In this document: positions 23,795 to 33,631 of the stretch, in pieces
Layout: the number at the start of each line of letters is the position of its first letter
Numbering within the stretch: the stretch's first letter is position 1
Assembly (NCBI RefSeq): GCF_034140825.1
Contig: NC_089043.1
Location: 23,832,001-23,896,000 of the forward strand
Source: Oryza sativa Japonica Group
Lineage: Eukaryota > Streptophyta > Magnoliopsida > Poales > Poaceae
Direction: 5' to 3'
DNA length: 64,000 bases
Notes under the pieces: model-generated
Told to the model about the DNA's origin: nothing
Database searches by the model: none
The model's input: only the letters and a program-made list of their open reading frames with translations
Position numbers and translations under genes: made by a program

Positions 23795-24135
23795 GGGCGT
23801 GTTTAGATCTATTGGTGTAAAGTTTTGGCGTGTTATATCGGATATACGGACACACATTTGAAATATTAAACGTAGACTAATAATAAAACAAATTACAGAT
23901 TCCGCCTGTAACTGTAAGACGAATTTATTAAGCCTAATTAATCCGTCATTAGCAAATGTTTACTGTAGCACCACATTGTCAAATCATGGGGCAATTAGGC
24001 TTAAAAGATGTCTCGCAATTTATACGCGATCTGTGTAATTAGTTATTTTTTCGTTTATATTTAATATTCCATATATGTATCCAAATATTCGATGTGAAAG
24101 GGTGAAAAGTTCTGTCAGGTGATCTAAACAGGGCC
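23795..24135. mobile_element. Tourist-like MITE between QOR1 and F1
   Basis: The TTA flanks (23792-23794 and 24136-24138) and the ends GGGCGTGTTTAGATCT and (inverted) GGCCCTGTTTAGATCACC match PIF/Harbinger-type MITEs. The element lies in the gap between the convergent 3' ends of QOR1 and F1. A diverged relative is at 41589-41892. Confidence 0.75.
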
Positions 24136-24268
24136 TTAGATAAACTTGGTTTGTGCTACTGACTACAGAGAGTCAAACATTTAATAACTACTGTGATAAC
24201 TTAGAAAACAAATGGTTATGGTTCATCAAAAAGTTACACAATGGCTAGTAATTAGGATTAGATAATAC

Positions 24269-26681
24269 CTAACCACCACCAGCATGGCACCGGCTGCATG
24301 GTTCCAACACATTTAACTTCACATTGGTGGGAATTTTCCCCTCGATGTATCCTCTGATAGCCAAGACTGCTCTAGGGGATTCTGTGAGAACACCCTGGCT
24401 CACAGGAAAGCATTCATCAGAACTGTCTTCAGAACACCTAGCATTGCCATGAGTGGTGTCCAATTCAAGGCGCTCAAGTGACGTTGTGTTCTCAACAATA
24501 TGGCATGTTAGCTCGACCAAGCTCTTCGCGGAGCAGAAGCCGCTGATCGTCACGGACTTGAGGTGTTCATGGTGATATTCTGGCATCTGTCTTAGATGTG
24601 AGGAACTCTCAAAGATTGATTCATGCTCCATGCTTTCCTGATATATCTGAAGATGAAAAAAGACATATACTTGAATCAGTACTTCTACCGTGGTAACATA
24701 TATTTTTGTGGATGAAGGGAACGTTGCACAGAGCCTTACATCCAAGACGAATACCTCCAACAAAGGAGAAGCATCAAAAAATGAAACCAGAGAAAAATAG
24801 TCATAGGCTCGAGAAAAGGTCCATGCAAAAAGAGAAATAGTCAGATGCTTGAGGTACAGAAGTTTGGTTGGTAGCATTGGTGTGTCGACCATCTGCATAA
24901 AGATATCTCAGAATAGTCACTCAAAGGTATAACCAATGTATATACTGTACATTTTGCATAGTCTATAATAATGAAAGTTTAGTTTATACCTCGCAGTGTG
25001 AAGCTACGGCAAGAGTTTCAACATTTGGCACAATGGATGGAAGATCTGAACGAGCATAACATATGATGTTTGAACTGCACATGTATAGATTCTTCACTTG
25101 CGATGATTCCACAAGTGAGAGTTTTACCTTGTTTCCACTAAAGGAAAAACTGGAGAGGTTAGGGGCTTTGCTCTCTATCACCTGAACCCTCTTGCATTCC
25201 AAAACGTTCAGGCAGTTAAGCCGCTGCAGCACACAAGGCATCTTAAGGCTGACTATCTTTTTGCAGTACTTGAGTTCCAACTGCTCCAAAACAAACGAGT
25301 TGGAAAGGAGGCATGCTAACTCATCCCCTGAAATACGAACACAAGACAGATGCAGCCTTTTGAGGTTTCTTAATGGGCCAAGTTCAATTGTGGGATGAAA
25401 GGCACAATTGCCAAGCTCAAGACACCGAATTGAGTATGCAATCTTGTCAGAGAAAAGTGAGCATGGGAAGTTGAACTGTGGCTTGTTTCCAGACAGCATA
25501 ACTGTGATTTCTTCAATCCCTGGTGTAATGGCAAACTGAAGCCAACTATCGACATAATCACAGTTATCTAACTTGCAGTGGATTGAAAGCTTGAATCTCT
25601 TCACACCAATGCCCGAGTGGTTTTTAAGGATGTGGTCAACTTTGCTGGTGAAATCTGTTTCACAAGCATTATCATTCAATCCTAGTGCATCTTCGTTAAA
25701 GGTGAGGTTGGGATGACATCTCCAGGATCGTAGGAAGGCACGAAACAAACATGCAGCACGGGCAGCATCTCGCATTGGCATCAGGGAAAGTATATAACTC
25801 CAGATGTCCTGCAGACACCATCATGGGATAACATTTCAACATTGCAATTATAAACCTAAATGGCTACTTTGATTAGAGAGAAACATGAATAGAACCATAT
25901 GGCGTATCATTTTTTTTCAACCCCAGGAGTACTGCACATGATTTCTCAAGGTGCGTTGCATTAGATAGGCATGTTGTGCATTAGAATGGCGCATAAATTA
26001 AGCATTGCGTAGAGCTGTTTTCCTTTAACAGTGTTGGTAGTTTAATATAGTTTAGGTAGGTCTCTGGTCCTCTTTAGAGTCTTAAAAGGACACTAGCAAG
26101 GGCACATACTTAAGAATGGAATGCATAGTAGTATTTTGAAATGTTCCAATTAATTCATAGATTTTTTTTTTTAAAAAAAACAGTGTATGCAGTGCAGTAC
26201 CTCTGGAAGAGTTACCCCTGAATTTGTCATCATTTTACCACCCTGGGAATCATCTTGTTGGCAGGGTGAGTACTTCCTTCTCACCGATTTAGTAATTGAT
26301 CCTCCTTCTGCATATCATGCATTGTAATAGATAATTTCAGACATTAACAGAAGAGAACAACAGATTCAACCTCACAAACGAGTCATATAGAAATCCAAAA
26401 TGTTTCCTTATCCAACTTTTGCGCGAGAATGCTGATGAATTCACCAAACCAAATTCTTCCAATTTTAGAGAAACAATTCACCAAACCAATCCAATTTTCC
26501 ATTCTGGAAAAATACTGGCCGCAATCTCCCAAAAAAAGTCCGAGCAGCACATCACACACAACGCACCGGAGAGATGAAGTGCAGAGAGGCCGAGGGGAAA
26601 GCGCTTACTGCGGGCTTTGTTTCGCCGGCGACGGCGCTCCCGCCGGATGGAGATGAGCCGGTTCAGCGCGAGCAGGGCCAT
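24269..26681 (-). CDS. F1: F-box/LRR/FBD-like protein, 508 residues
   Basis: Five exons (26681-26609, 26304-26201, 25808-24990, 24892-24740, 24646-24269). Exon 1 encodes an Arg-rich N-terminus and exon 2 a basic segment with CQQDDSQGGK, possibly a nuclear signal. The F-box starts across the intron 2 splice (LPE, then DIWSYILSLMPMRDAARAAC) and continues to SWRCHPNLTF. Leucine-rich repeats follow in exons 3 and 4. The last exon carries the FBD-like segment HEHLKSVTISGFCSAKSLVE with ELTCHIVE. Such proteins dock on SKP1 and select substrates for SCF ubiquitin ligases; the substrate is unknown. Exon 2 has an ambiguous acceptor (CAG/AAG, three bases apart) that would add one residue. F2, F3 and F4 are paralogs. 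Confidence 0.87.
25809..26200 (-). other. Intron 2 of F1
   Basis: This AT-rich intron separates the LPE codons from the rest of the F-box, as in F2, F3 and F4. No inserted element is evident. Confidence 0.6.
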
Positions 26682-27004
26682 GGCGGCATACGCGGGATCG
26701 AGCCGAGGAAATCGAGAGCACCCCGAGGCGGCCCACCTCTCTCCTCCCTGCCCCTCTCCTACCTACGAAGATCGAGGCGCGAGGTCGGGGAGGGGGTAGA
26801 GATCCAGGGCATCCACCCGCGCGCGATCTCGGCTTCGGTCTGCGCCGCCGCCGGAGGAGGAAGAATGCGGCGCGGCGGAGGCCGGCGCCGTCGCGGCTGG
26901 AGAGGCGAGACGAGAAGGAAGATACCGAACTCGGTACAGACCGCAGAGGTTGCAAATAGCCAAGGCCCGGCCCACGAGCCCCCTATAGAAGCCCACGCTT
27001 AATT

Positions 27005-27362
27005 TTGAGTAAATTACACTTTGACCATCTTTTATTACCCAAATTTTACTTTGGACCACCTTTAAACCTATCTTTTCAATATGGATCGGGTAAATTTAGC
27101 ATTGTTATGGTTTGGATTACCCTGAACATCTTTTCTCGCCATATCTAACTTTCTTTTTGGCAAATATATCGACCATGCATGGATGAGTTAACCCGTATAC
27201 CAGAGCCGATGTGTTTAAGGTCATTGATGTGTACTGAAAAAATCGTTTGGGGGTGATCCAAACTGCAAATTTACCTATTTTAAATTGTAAAGATAGAAGG
27301 TTTAAAGGTGGCCAAAGTGAAACTTAGATAATAAAATGTGGCCCAGAACGCAATTTACTCAA
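27005..27362. mobile_element. TIR element, probably Mutator-like MITE
   Basis: The left end TTGAGTAAATTACACTTTG and the right end (inverted TTGAGTAAATTGCGTTCTG) are inverted repeats, and GGTTTAAAGGTGG near the right mirrors CCACCTTTAAACC near the left. A clean target duplication was not found because both flanks are T-rich. The element lies upstream of F1. Confidence 0.6.
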
Positions 27363-27537
27363 TTTTTTGCCCCAAAATGGGCCACTGGAGACATTCTTGC
27401 CCAGCACGGTTGGGCTGAGGCCTAGCTGTAACCGCTCACTTGGGCCAACTGCTCAATATTCTCGTGATCCCCTTGCGAAATTCAAATTTTGATTTCTCCT
27501 TTCCAGAATTTCTTCTCCAGCACGGCTCCCTACCGGC

Positions 27538-27544
27538 TATAAAA
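27538..27544 (+). promoter_or_regulatory. TATA box candidate
   Basis: TATAAAA about 95 bases before the ATG at 27637, in a GC-rich promoter-like stretch. This is good spacing for a plant core promoter with a 60-70 base leader. Confidence 0.4.
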
Positions 27545-27636
27545 TGCCGGCTCGCAACGCCCACCCATAGCCACGTCATCCACTCGCGTCGCGTCTCACC
27601 ACCGCGTCCTCTCCGCCATTCCCACACCTCGACGCG

Positions 27637-28445
27637 ATGAAGAAGAAGAGCGGCGCCGCCTCTCTCGGGGAGGCCGAGACCTCGCGCGCCGTCGTCTCGC
27701 CCGCGCGCGCCTCCTCCTCCTCCGTCGCCGACGCGCCTGCGCACGCCTCCAGCATCGCCACGAAGACCTCCTCTGTCGCCGCAGTCGCGATGGAGATGAG
27801 CGCCGCCGCCTCGCTCGCGGTCGCGCCCGCGCGCGCCCCCAGCGTCGCGACGAAGATCCAGACTCCGGATGACGCTCCCCCATGCCGACCACCTCTGCCT
27901 CCGTCCTCTCCGTCGCGGTCTCCACCTTCGCGGACTTCGAGCCCGTCTTCTTCAGCAATGTCGAGCCGCACCCGCACGCGGTGAAGGTGCTCGCCGTTCG
28001 CGAGCTCAAGCACGCGCCCGCGCTCCTCCACCTTCTCGAGTCCGCGTCGTCCGACCATGGGTGTAAGATCGTCGGCCTCCGCCTCGTGGAGAACCTGTCC
28101 AAGCTCGACGCCCTCCTCGCCGTCGTGAGCGAGGGTGTCATCCCGCTCCTCCTCAACGACCTCCGCGACCCAGACGCCAACCGGGAGCTTCGCCGCTGCG
28201 CCCAGAGCATCCACCGCGTCGGCCGCCTCATCGGAGGCTACGCGCGCCGCAAGTCGAAGGCGCTAGCGCTGGTTCTCCGGCGACATGTCAGCCATGTCTT
28301 CAAGGGAACCCGCGGCGATGGTTGGCTCCTCAAAAACCTGCAGGCCACCGTTCCCTCCCGCATCGCCACCATGAGGACTCACCGCATCGACCTCGCGCGC
28401 GCGCCCCCGCCTGATCACCTCGCGAGATCACGCCGCGGCCGGTGA
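27637..28445 (+). CDS. Uncharacterised gene with two overlapping open frames (ARM-like C-terminal frame)
   Basis: Downstream of a TATA box, an ATG at 27637 opens a 115-codon Ala/Ser-rich frame to 27984. A second frame, 27882-28445 (187 codons), overlaps it by about 100 bases and looks more protein-like: it has helical Leu/Arg/His-rich stretches such as PALLHLLESASSDHGCKIVG and GVIPLLLNDLRDPDANRELR, reminiscent of armadillo-type helices. Either the second frame is the protein and the first is an upstream ORF, or a one-base shift once separated them. The homology is not recognised; a U-box or ARM-repeat relationship is only a guess. GC content is much higher than the surroundings. Confidence 0.4.
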
Positions 28446-30336
28446 TCGCCTCATCGACGAGGATTGAGTACGTCACCCTGATCCCCATCGCCCCTGACCT
28501 GATGTTGAACAATAACACTGCAATTGCCGCCCCCGTGGAATCGTACAGATGTCTAATCGAACAGCAGTAGATAGCTTTTACCTTTTTTTTTCTGCATTTT
28601 TAGTTGCACAAGCAATAATCAGCATTGGCTTCATATGATTCACTACATTGTATCCTATTGCTATGGGGAGATCACATAAGCTTGTCAACTTCTGATTGAT
28701 AGTTCCATACTATACTGAAAATTGGTAATTGTGATAAGCATTGTCTCACTTGTGACCAATACTGACTGAAAGGTGTAGATGCATTGGAGCATATATGGTT
28801 GTTAGTGGTAGTGCATTGTTGTAGTAGCTTTGACCCCCAGGTTGTGCCTCTTAATTAGGATCAGTGAATACGCCATTGGACCAGCTTGTTCTTGTGTGCC
28901 CCATTCGCAGCTACTGAATTCCATTTTCTTGTCATGCTAAATACTAATCTGCTGGGGTTCGTTAAATAATGATCTGTTGGGAAGGGTTCATGGGTTTTTG
29001 TTATGTCTTATGGGAAAAGTTTGGAAGGTAATCCAGTTTTGTACTCCAGCAATGGAGGATATGTTTTCTCCTATGAAAACATCACGCCCTGATTACAACT
29101 TCTTAGCAGTTAGCACTCTGCTTGCATCCAAAAGTTGTCATACTCGGTTAATGATTTTGATGGAAGTGTGTCCATTCCTACCCTTATGAATAACTGCTAA
29201 TTAACCCAGAAACTTTACTTGTAGCAGTTGGTTTTATTTATCAAAATGTGAATCCTGTTGAAAGTTAATTAACGCAGCAGTGTCTGTAGCTGTATTACTG
29301 TAACATTTAAGGGCAATTGTGTGGTTTAAGAATATGTTTGTTGATCTAGCTGTTTCCATGGTTTAGGCTCATCATCCTTTAATTGCAGATCAATGCCCTT
29401 TGCTATGAGTAAGTGGCTCAAAATTTGTTTTCATTGTGAAGTTGCAAAAGTAAATTGGGGCGTTTGCTGGTGATCTGTGCAGGGACTCAGTTATGCTTCT
29501 AACCTTTGGCAGTATTTTTGTTGGATGCATGCACATTACAAATTACCACATGTCCACATTTGTCCCAAATCTATTATACTGTTCTCCATTGCTTGCTGCC
29601 GGCAGTTTGTAAATCTTGAAATGAAGTTGGTTTGACAATTTCATAAAAAAAAATTGTCTGGACAAGAATCTACTAAATTCCCTTTTTGAAGTGCTATGTT
29701 TTTTTTTCCTTGGTGAGGTTTTGAAGTGCTATGTTCTTCGCACATCGTATTTATTTGAAGAAGATCTCAAGGTTGTGACTGAAGCTAGAGTAGGACAAGT
29801 TCTGATGACTCTAATGTTAGTTCTGATTGGCATTTGGGAGTATTGTAGTTCCAGTTTGTGTTTTTTTTTTCATAAGTTAGTGTCTTCGTCCACAAATAAA
29901 TCTTTGGTTAATACCTGAGATGTTAGCTAGCTGCCTAATTAAACTCCACTTGCGATAGAAATTGATGGTAATATATTGTTGCAACATCACATCACTGGAT
30001 TTTACTGTATTCATTTCCTTGCAGTACTTCTGTAAGATTTGCTCGTTTAGCTAATGAAAAAAAGGAGTATATCAAATACAAACTTGTTTTCGTTGAATGA
30101 TAGCATAACATCGACTCGTAACTGCAGTTTAAAGAATGGTAACATCTTAACCTGTTTTCGTTGAATTATTTATCATTGTTCGAAGGGTCTAATTCTCGTG
30201 GCAGAAAAAAAAAACTCAAGTCAATTTTTTAGACGGCCAGTATGGCCTCGAGATTGCCATTACACCTCCCCACGCACAACCGCACGAATGCTCGCCGGCG
30301 CCGCCCTGCACCACGCTCGGCCTCGGTGGCCGGCCG
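28446..30336. other. Intergenic, distal 3' flank of the F2 unit
   Basis: AT-rich DNA without coding signals. About 29515-29600 (TATTTTTGTTGGATGCATGC then ACATTACAAATTACCACAT) is closely similar to 37485-37570 downstream of F3, so this stretch belongs to the duplicated F2/F3 flank, stretched apart here by later insertions. Open frames at 28977-29189 and 29691-29918 show no family. Confidence 0.5.
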
Positions 30337-30347
30337 AAAGCCGTCAA

Positions 30348-30512
30348 CGAGATGCGCTAGTAGCGCAGTGGCAGGGGTCGCTGGCATGCACCCCGCTGGC
30401 CCGGGTTCGACCCTTGTCGAGCGCGCTCACCAGGGGAAATATTTACCTCTTCCTTCTTAAAACCATTGACTCCAAGTCCTTCCTTGGGTCCAACCTTTGG
30501 CCCGGCTAAAAA
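30348..30512 (+). mobile_element. tRNA-derived SINE with 11-base target duplication
   Basis: It begins at GAGATGCGC-like sequence and contains an A box (TAGCGCAGTGG) and a B box (GGTTCGACCC) at the right spacing for RNA polymerase III. It ends in a run of A after GGCCCGGCT. AAAGCCGTCAA flanks it perfectly (30337-30347 and 30513-30523). The body continues beyond a tRNA's length and does not fold as a cloverleaf, so it is a SINE rather than a tRNA gene. Confidence 0.8.
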
Positions 30513-31755
30513 AAAGCCGTCAATGGCGTAGGTGAGATACGTCTCCCCCTCTCTCTTCTGCCGTCATATTCGCCATCGCTGAGCTTCCATTCCCACGGCT
30601 CCGGTAGCGTCCCCGCCGCCTCGCCTCCCAAGGCCCTCTAAACCCCGAGGTTGAAGGACCACATATATATTATCAGTGATCAGTAATGCATTGACAGTCC
30701 TGATAGATTTCGATCAATTATTAGTCAGTCATATTGAAATAGTAAAGGCAGCAGTTGCAAATAGATTGCAGCCAAAAATGGAGGGTCTTTTTAGCAATCT
30801 TCATTGTACCACCCAATGAGAAGATTGCAGCATTATCAGATGTAGTAAGTACAAAAAATGCAACGGAGCAAGACCCACATCGGTAGCAACATCTAACATT
30901 TCAGCCAAATGTGGTCGCTTTTATCCAACCTTCAGTGGAAGAGATCAAGGCGAGATCTTGAACACCTTCGGGGAAGCCTCTAGCCTAAAGGCAACCTTTG
31001 CCAAATGCACTGCTCTGCCGATTCAATGCTCCGAGGAAATTCTCAGTTCGGTGGTGAGGGAACTTCCTTGTCCTGTTGCTTTGTTCCCGTGCAAATATTT
31101 GGGGCTGCCTCTATCCATCTTCGAGCTAAGAAAGGAAAGATCTCCAACCCCTTGTCGACAAAGTGGCCAACCGCTTACCTCTTTGAAAGGCTGAACAGAT
31201 GGCACCGATTGGGCACATTACCATGGTTAAATCGGTACTGAGCTCAATTCACATCTACTTTCTCATCACCATTGATCCTCCAAAATGGGTGATCAAAGGG
31301 ATCGACAAATTTTGACATGGCTTCCTTTGGGGGGGCAGGGCCTCCCCTCGAGGTGGACATTGCAGGGTCACCTGGGCCAAGGTTTGCTCCCCAACTGATT
31401 ATGGCAGCCTGGGTGTGCTAACTTGGAACTCATGGGAGTGGCTCTTCGCTCTCGTGGGATCTGGTCGCAGCGCACTGCTGAGGATAAACCTTGGCAAGGT
31501 CTGTCCATCCCGAGTTGACAGAAGGAACTTATCTTTGTTGCAGCCTCGATTTCCTGTCAGGTGGGCAATGGGGATTTGATTTGGTTTTGGGAAGATCGCT
31601 GGCTGGATGGCTCGTGCATTCGCTCGCTTGCGTTGGCTTTGTATGACTGTGTTCCAGTGCGCGTCTGGTGCCGCAGAATGGTGGTGGAAGGTCTGCTCAA
31701 CAGAAGATGGATCCATGATATCCAGGGTGCCCTGAGGACACAGGCTATCCTAGAC

Positions 31756-32549
31756 CGGATTTGCTAATTCGCGCACGCGCCAGCTGTCACCTCCCCACAC
31801 GCCGGTTTTTCCCTTTTTTTCACCTTTTTTCTTTTCCCCTCCTTCATGCCGGTTTTTCCGTTTTCTTTTTCGCGTTTTTTTTCCTTTTTTGCAGTTTTTT
31901 TCAGATTACTTTTTTAAATCTTTAGCACACGTGTTTTTTCAAATGTTATTGATTTGAAAGTTTTTAAATCTTGACTTGAAAATTTTCAAATCTGGATTTG
32001 AAAATTTCAAATCTCGAGTTGAAAGTTTTCGAATCTGAGTTGAAAGTTTCCAAAATTTTTCTCTCAAATTTAAATTTTGAGTTGAAAGTTTTTAAATCTC
32101 GAGTTGAAAGTTTTCAAATCTAGGTTGAAAGTTTTCAAAATCTGAGTTGAAAGTTTTCAAATCTCGAGTTAAAAGTTTTTAAATCTGGGTTGAAAGTTTT
32201 CAAATCTCGAGTTGAAAGTTTTCAAATCTGGGTTAAAAGTTTTCAAAGTTGAGTTGAAAGTTTTTCAGATTTAACATGAAAAGTTGAAAGTTTTCATAAT
32301 TTGACTTAAAAAATTCAAATTTCGAGTTGAAAGTTTTCAAATATGGGTTTAAAATTTTGAAAATTTGACTTTAGATATAAATTTCATTTTGAATTTGTTA
32401 ATTGAAAAAAATCTCACAAAAAAAATTCTAACTACTACCGTCATTTATCTCTAAATGTAATTATACTAATAGATTACTAACTGCCTTAGCGTGGAAAAGG
32501 AGGGGGGTCGTGTGCGCCCTTGGCGCACACGCGCCGAGTAGGACTCCCC
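31756..32549. mobile_element. Non-autonomous Mutator-like element nested in the LINE
   Basis: A perfect 9-base duplication, ATCCTAGAC, flanks it (31747-31755 and 32550-32558), and the LINE reading frame on both sides meets exactly at this point. The ends CGGATTTGCTAATTCGCGCA and (inverted) GGGGAGTCCTACTCGGCGCG are imperfect terminal repeats sharing a GCGC(A/G)(C/T)GCGCC-like core. The centre (about 31965-32350) is a minisatellite of GAGTTGAAAGTTTTCAAATCT-like units of about 21 bases. There is no transposase. Confidence 0.8.
31965..32350. repeat. Minisatellite of about 21-base GTTGAAAGTTTTCAAATCT units
   Basis: More than ten imperfect copies alternate CTCGAGTTGAAAG and CTGGGTTGAAAG variants. 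Each unit contains the palindromic TTGAAAGTTTTCAA, so the array can fold on itself. It forms the body of the nested Mutator-like element. Confidence 0.75.
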
Positions 32550-33631
32550 ATCCTAGACTACCTCCTTCTTTGGTCGAGGGTGCAGTCGTTCCAGCTTGAG
32601 GATCGGCCAGATCGTTTCGTTCGGAAGTGGGAGAGCTCCGGTGTTTACTCCTCTAGTTCAGCCTATCAAGCCCTGTTTCTCGGTCGGATCCTATTTCAGT
32701 CGGTGCTAATCTGGAGGTCGCTTGCGTTGTCAATATTTCCTCTGGTTGGTCGCCTCAAGCGTTGCTGGACGGTTGATAGACTGTGACCCAAAGGTTTTCC
32801 TCATCCAAACCTTTGCGTTCTCTGCGATCAACAAGAGGAAAGTATTGATCATATCTTGGTCGGTTGCCCCGAATCGTGCCAACTCTTGTGGATGCTTCTC
32901 TCAGCCATAGGGCATCCTGAATGCTTGCCCATTAATGAAGACTCTTTCCACGTTTGGTTGTGCGACAGCAGGGAGCAGATTGCAAAACCCCTTCGGCGTG
33001 GCTTTGACACCATCGTAGCACTTGCGACATGGTCTATTTGGAAAGAACAAAACAACCGAGTCTTCAACCAGCAACAAAGAAGTTGGGTGCAGGTGGCCAG
33101 AGGAATGGCTAATGAGGCGGCGTTGTGGCGGTTAGCCAACGCTGCTGTACCGACGATTCGCCTCTAGTAGCTAGGAGCTCTTAGGTCGCACCCTGAGATT
33201 AGGCTTTAGTTCCCCCGTGTCCAGTTCTCCTGTCCCCTGAGATTAGGCTTTAGTTCCCCCGTGTCCAGTTCTCCTGTCCCCTGCTGCTCTTAGGTTCTGT
33301 TGTATAGACTTTTTACTCCTTAATACAAAAATGCACTCCTTGCGTATTCACGAAAAAAATTCAGCCAAATTTACCCATACTAATTTTGTAGGCACAACAC
33401 AACACATCCAACCTTCAGGATAACTCTATATTTTTACTAACAACTTACAGCGCACACTTTAGCAGTTTAGCAATACACCCTATTAGCAGACCACTCTGTT
33501 ACTGAAAAATTACTGGAGAACAAACCACTCGTGTTGATAACTACACAATTTAGCATTTAACGAGTCTGATAATTTAGGAAACAGAGAATGGTTCATCAGA
33601 AGAGTTACACAATGGACAATTCGGATAACAC

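Larger units (their letters stand above)
30911..33359 (+). mobile_element. 5'-truncated LINE (RT end plus zf-RVT), split by a MULE
   Basis: The target duplication TTCAGCCAAAT flanks it (30900-30910 and 33360-33370). The left part encodes the C-terminal reverse transcriptase region (about 30955-31200, motif CKYLGLPLSIFEL). After degenerate sequence the frame at 31561-31755 continues to the interruption at 31756. Beyond 32549 come SSSAYQALFLGR and the zf-RVT-like tail with WSIWKEQNNRVFNQQQ, ending at a stop near 33167. The tail includes a 45-base tandem duplication (about 33192-33285) and ends in GAAAAAAA. It lacks the 5' ORFs and has several in-frame interruptions, so it is inactive. Confidence 0.82.

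Noticed and set aside
30348-30440. tRNA gene suggested by A and B boxes
   Set aside because: The internal promoter boxes are present, but the sequence runs on as a SINE with an A-rich end and an 11-base target duplication, and does not form a tRNA cloverleaf.
30911-33359. LTR retrotransposon
   Set aside because: There are no long terminal repeats, integrase, protease or gag sequence. The RT end plus zf-RVT tail, A-rich end and target duplication fit a LINE.
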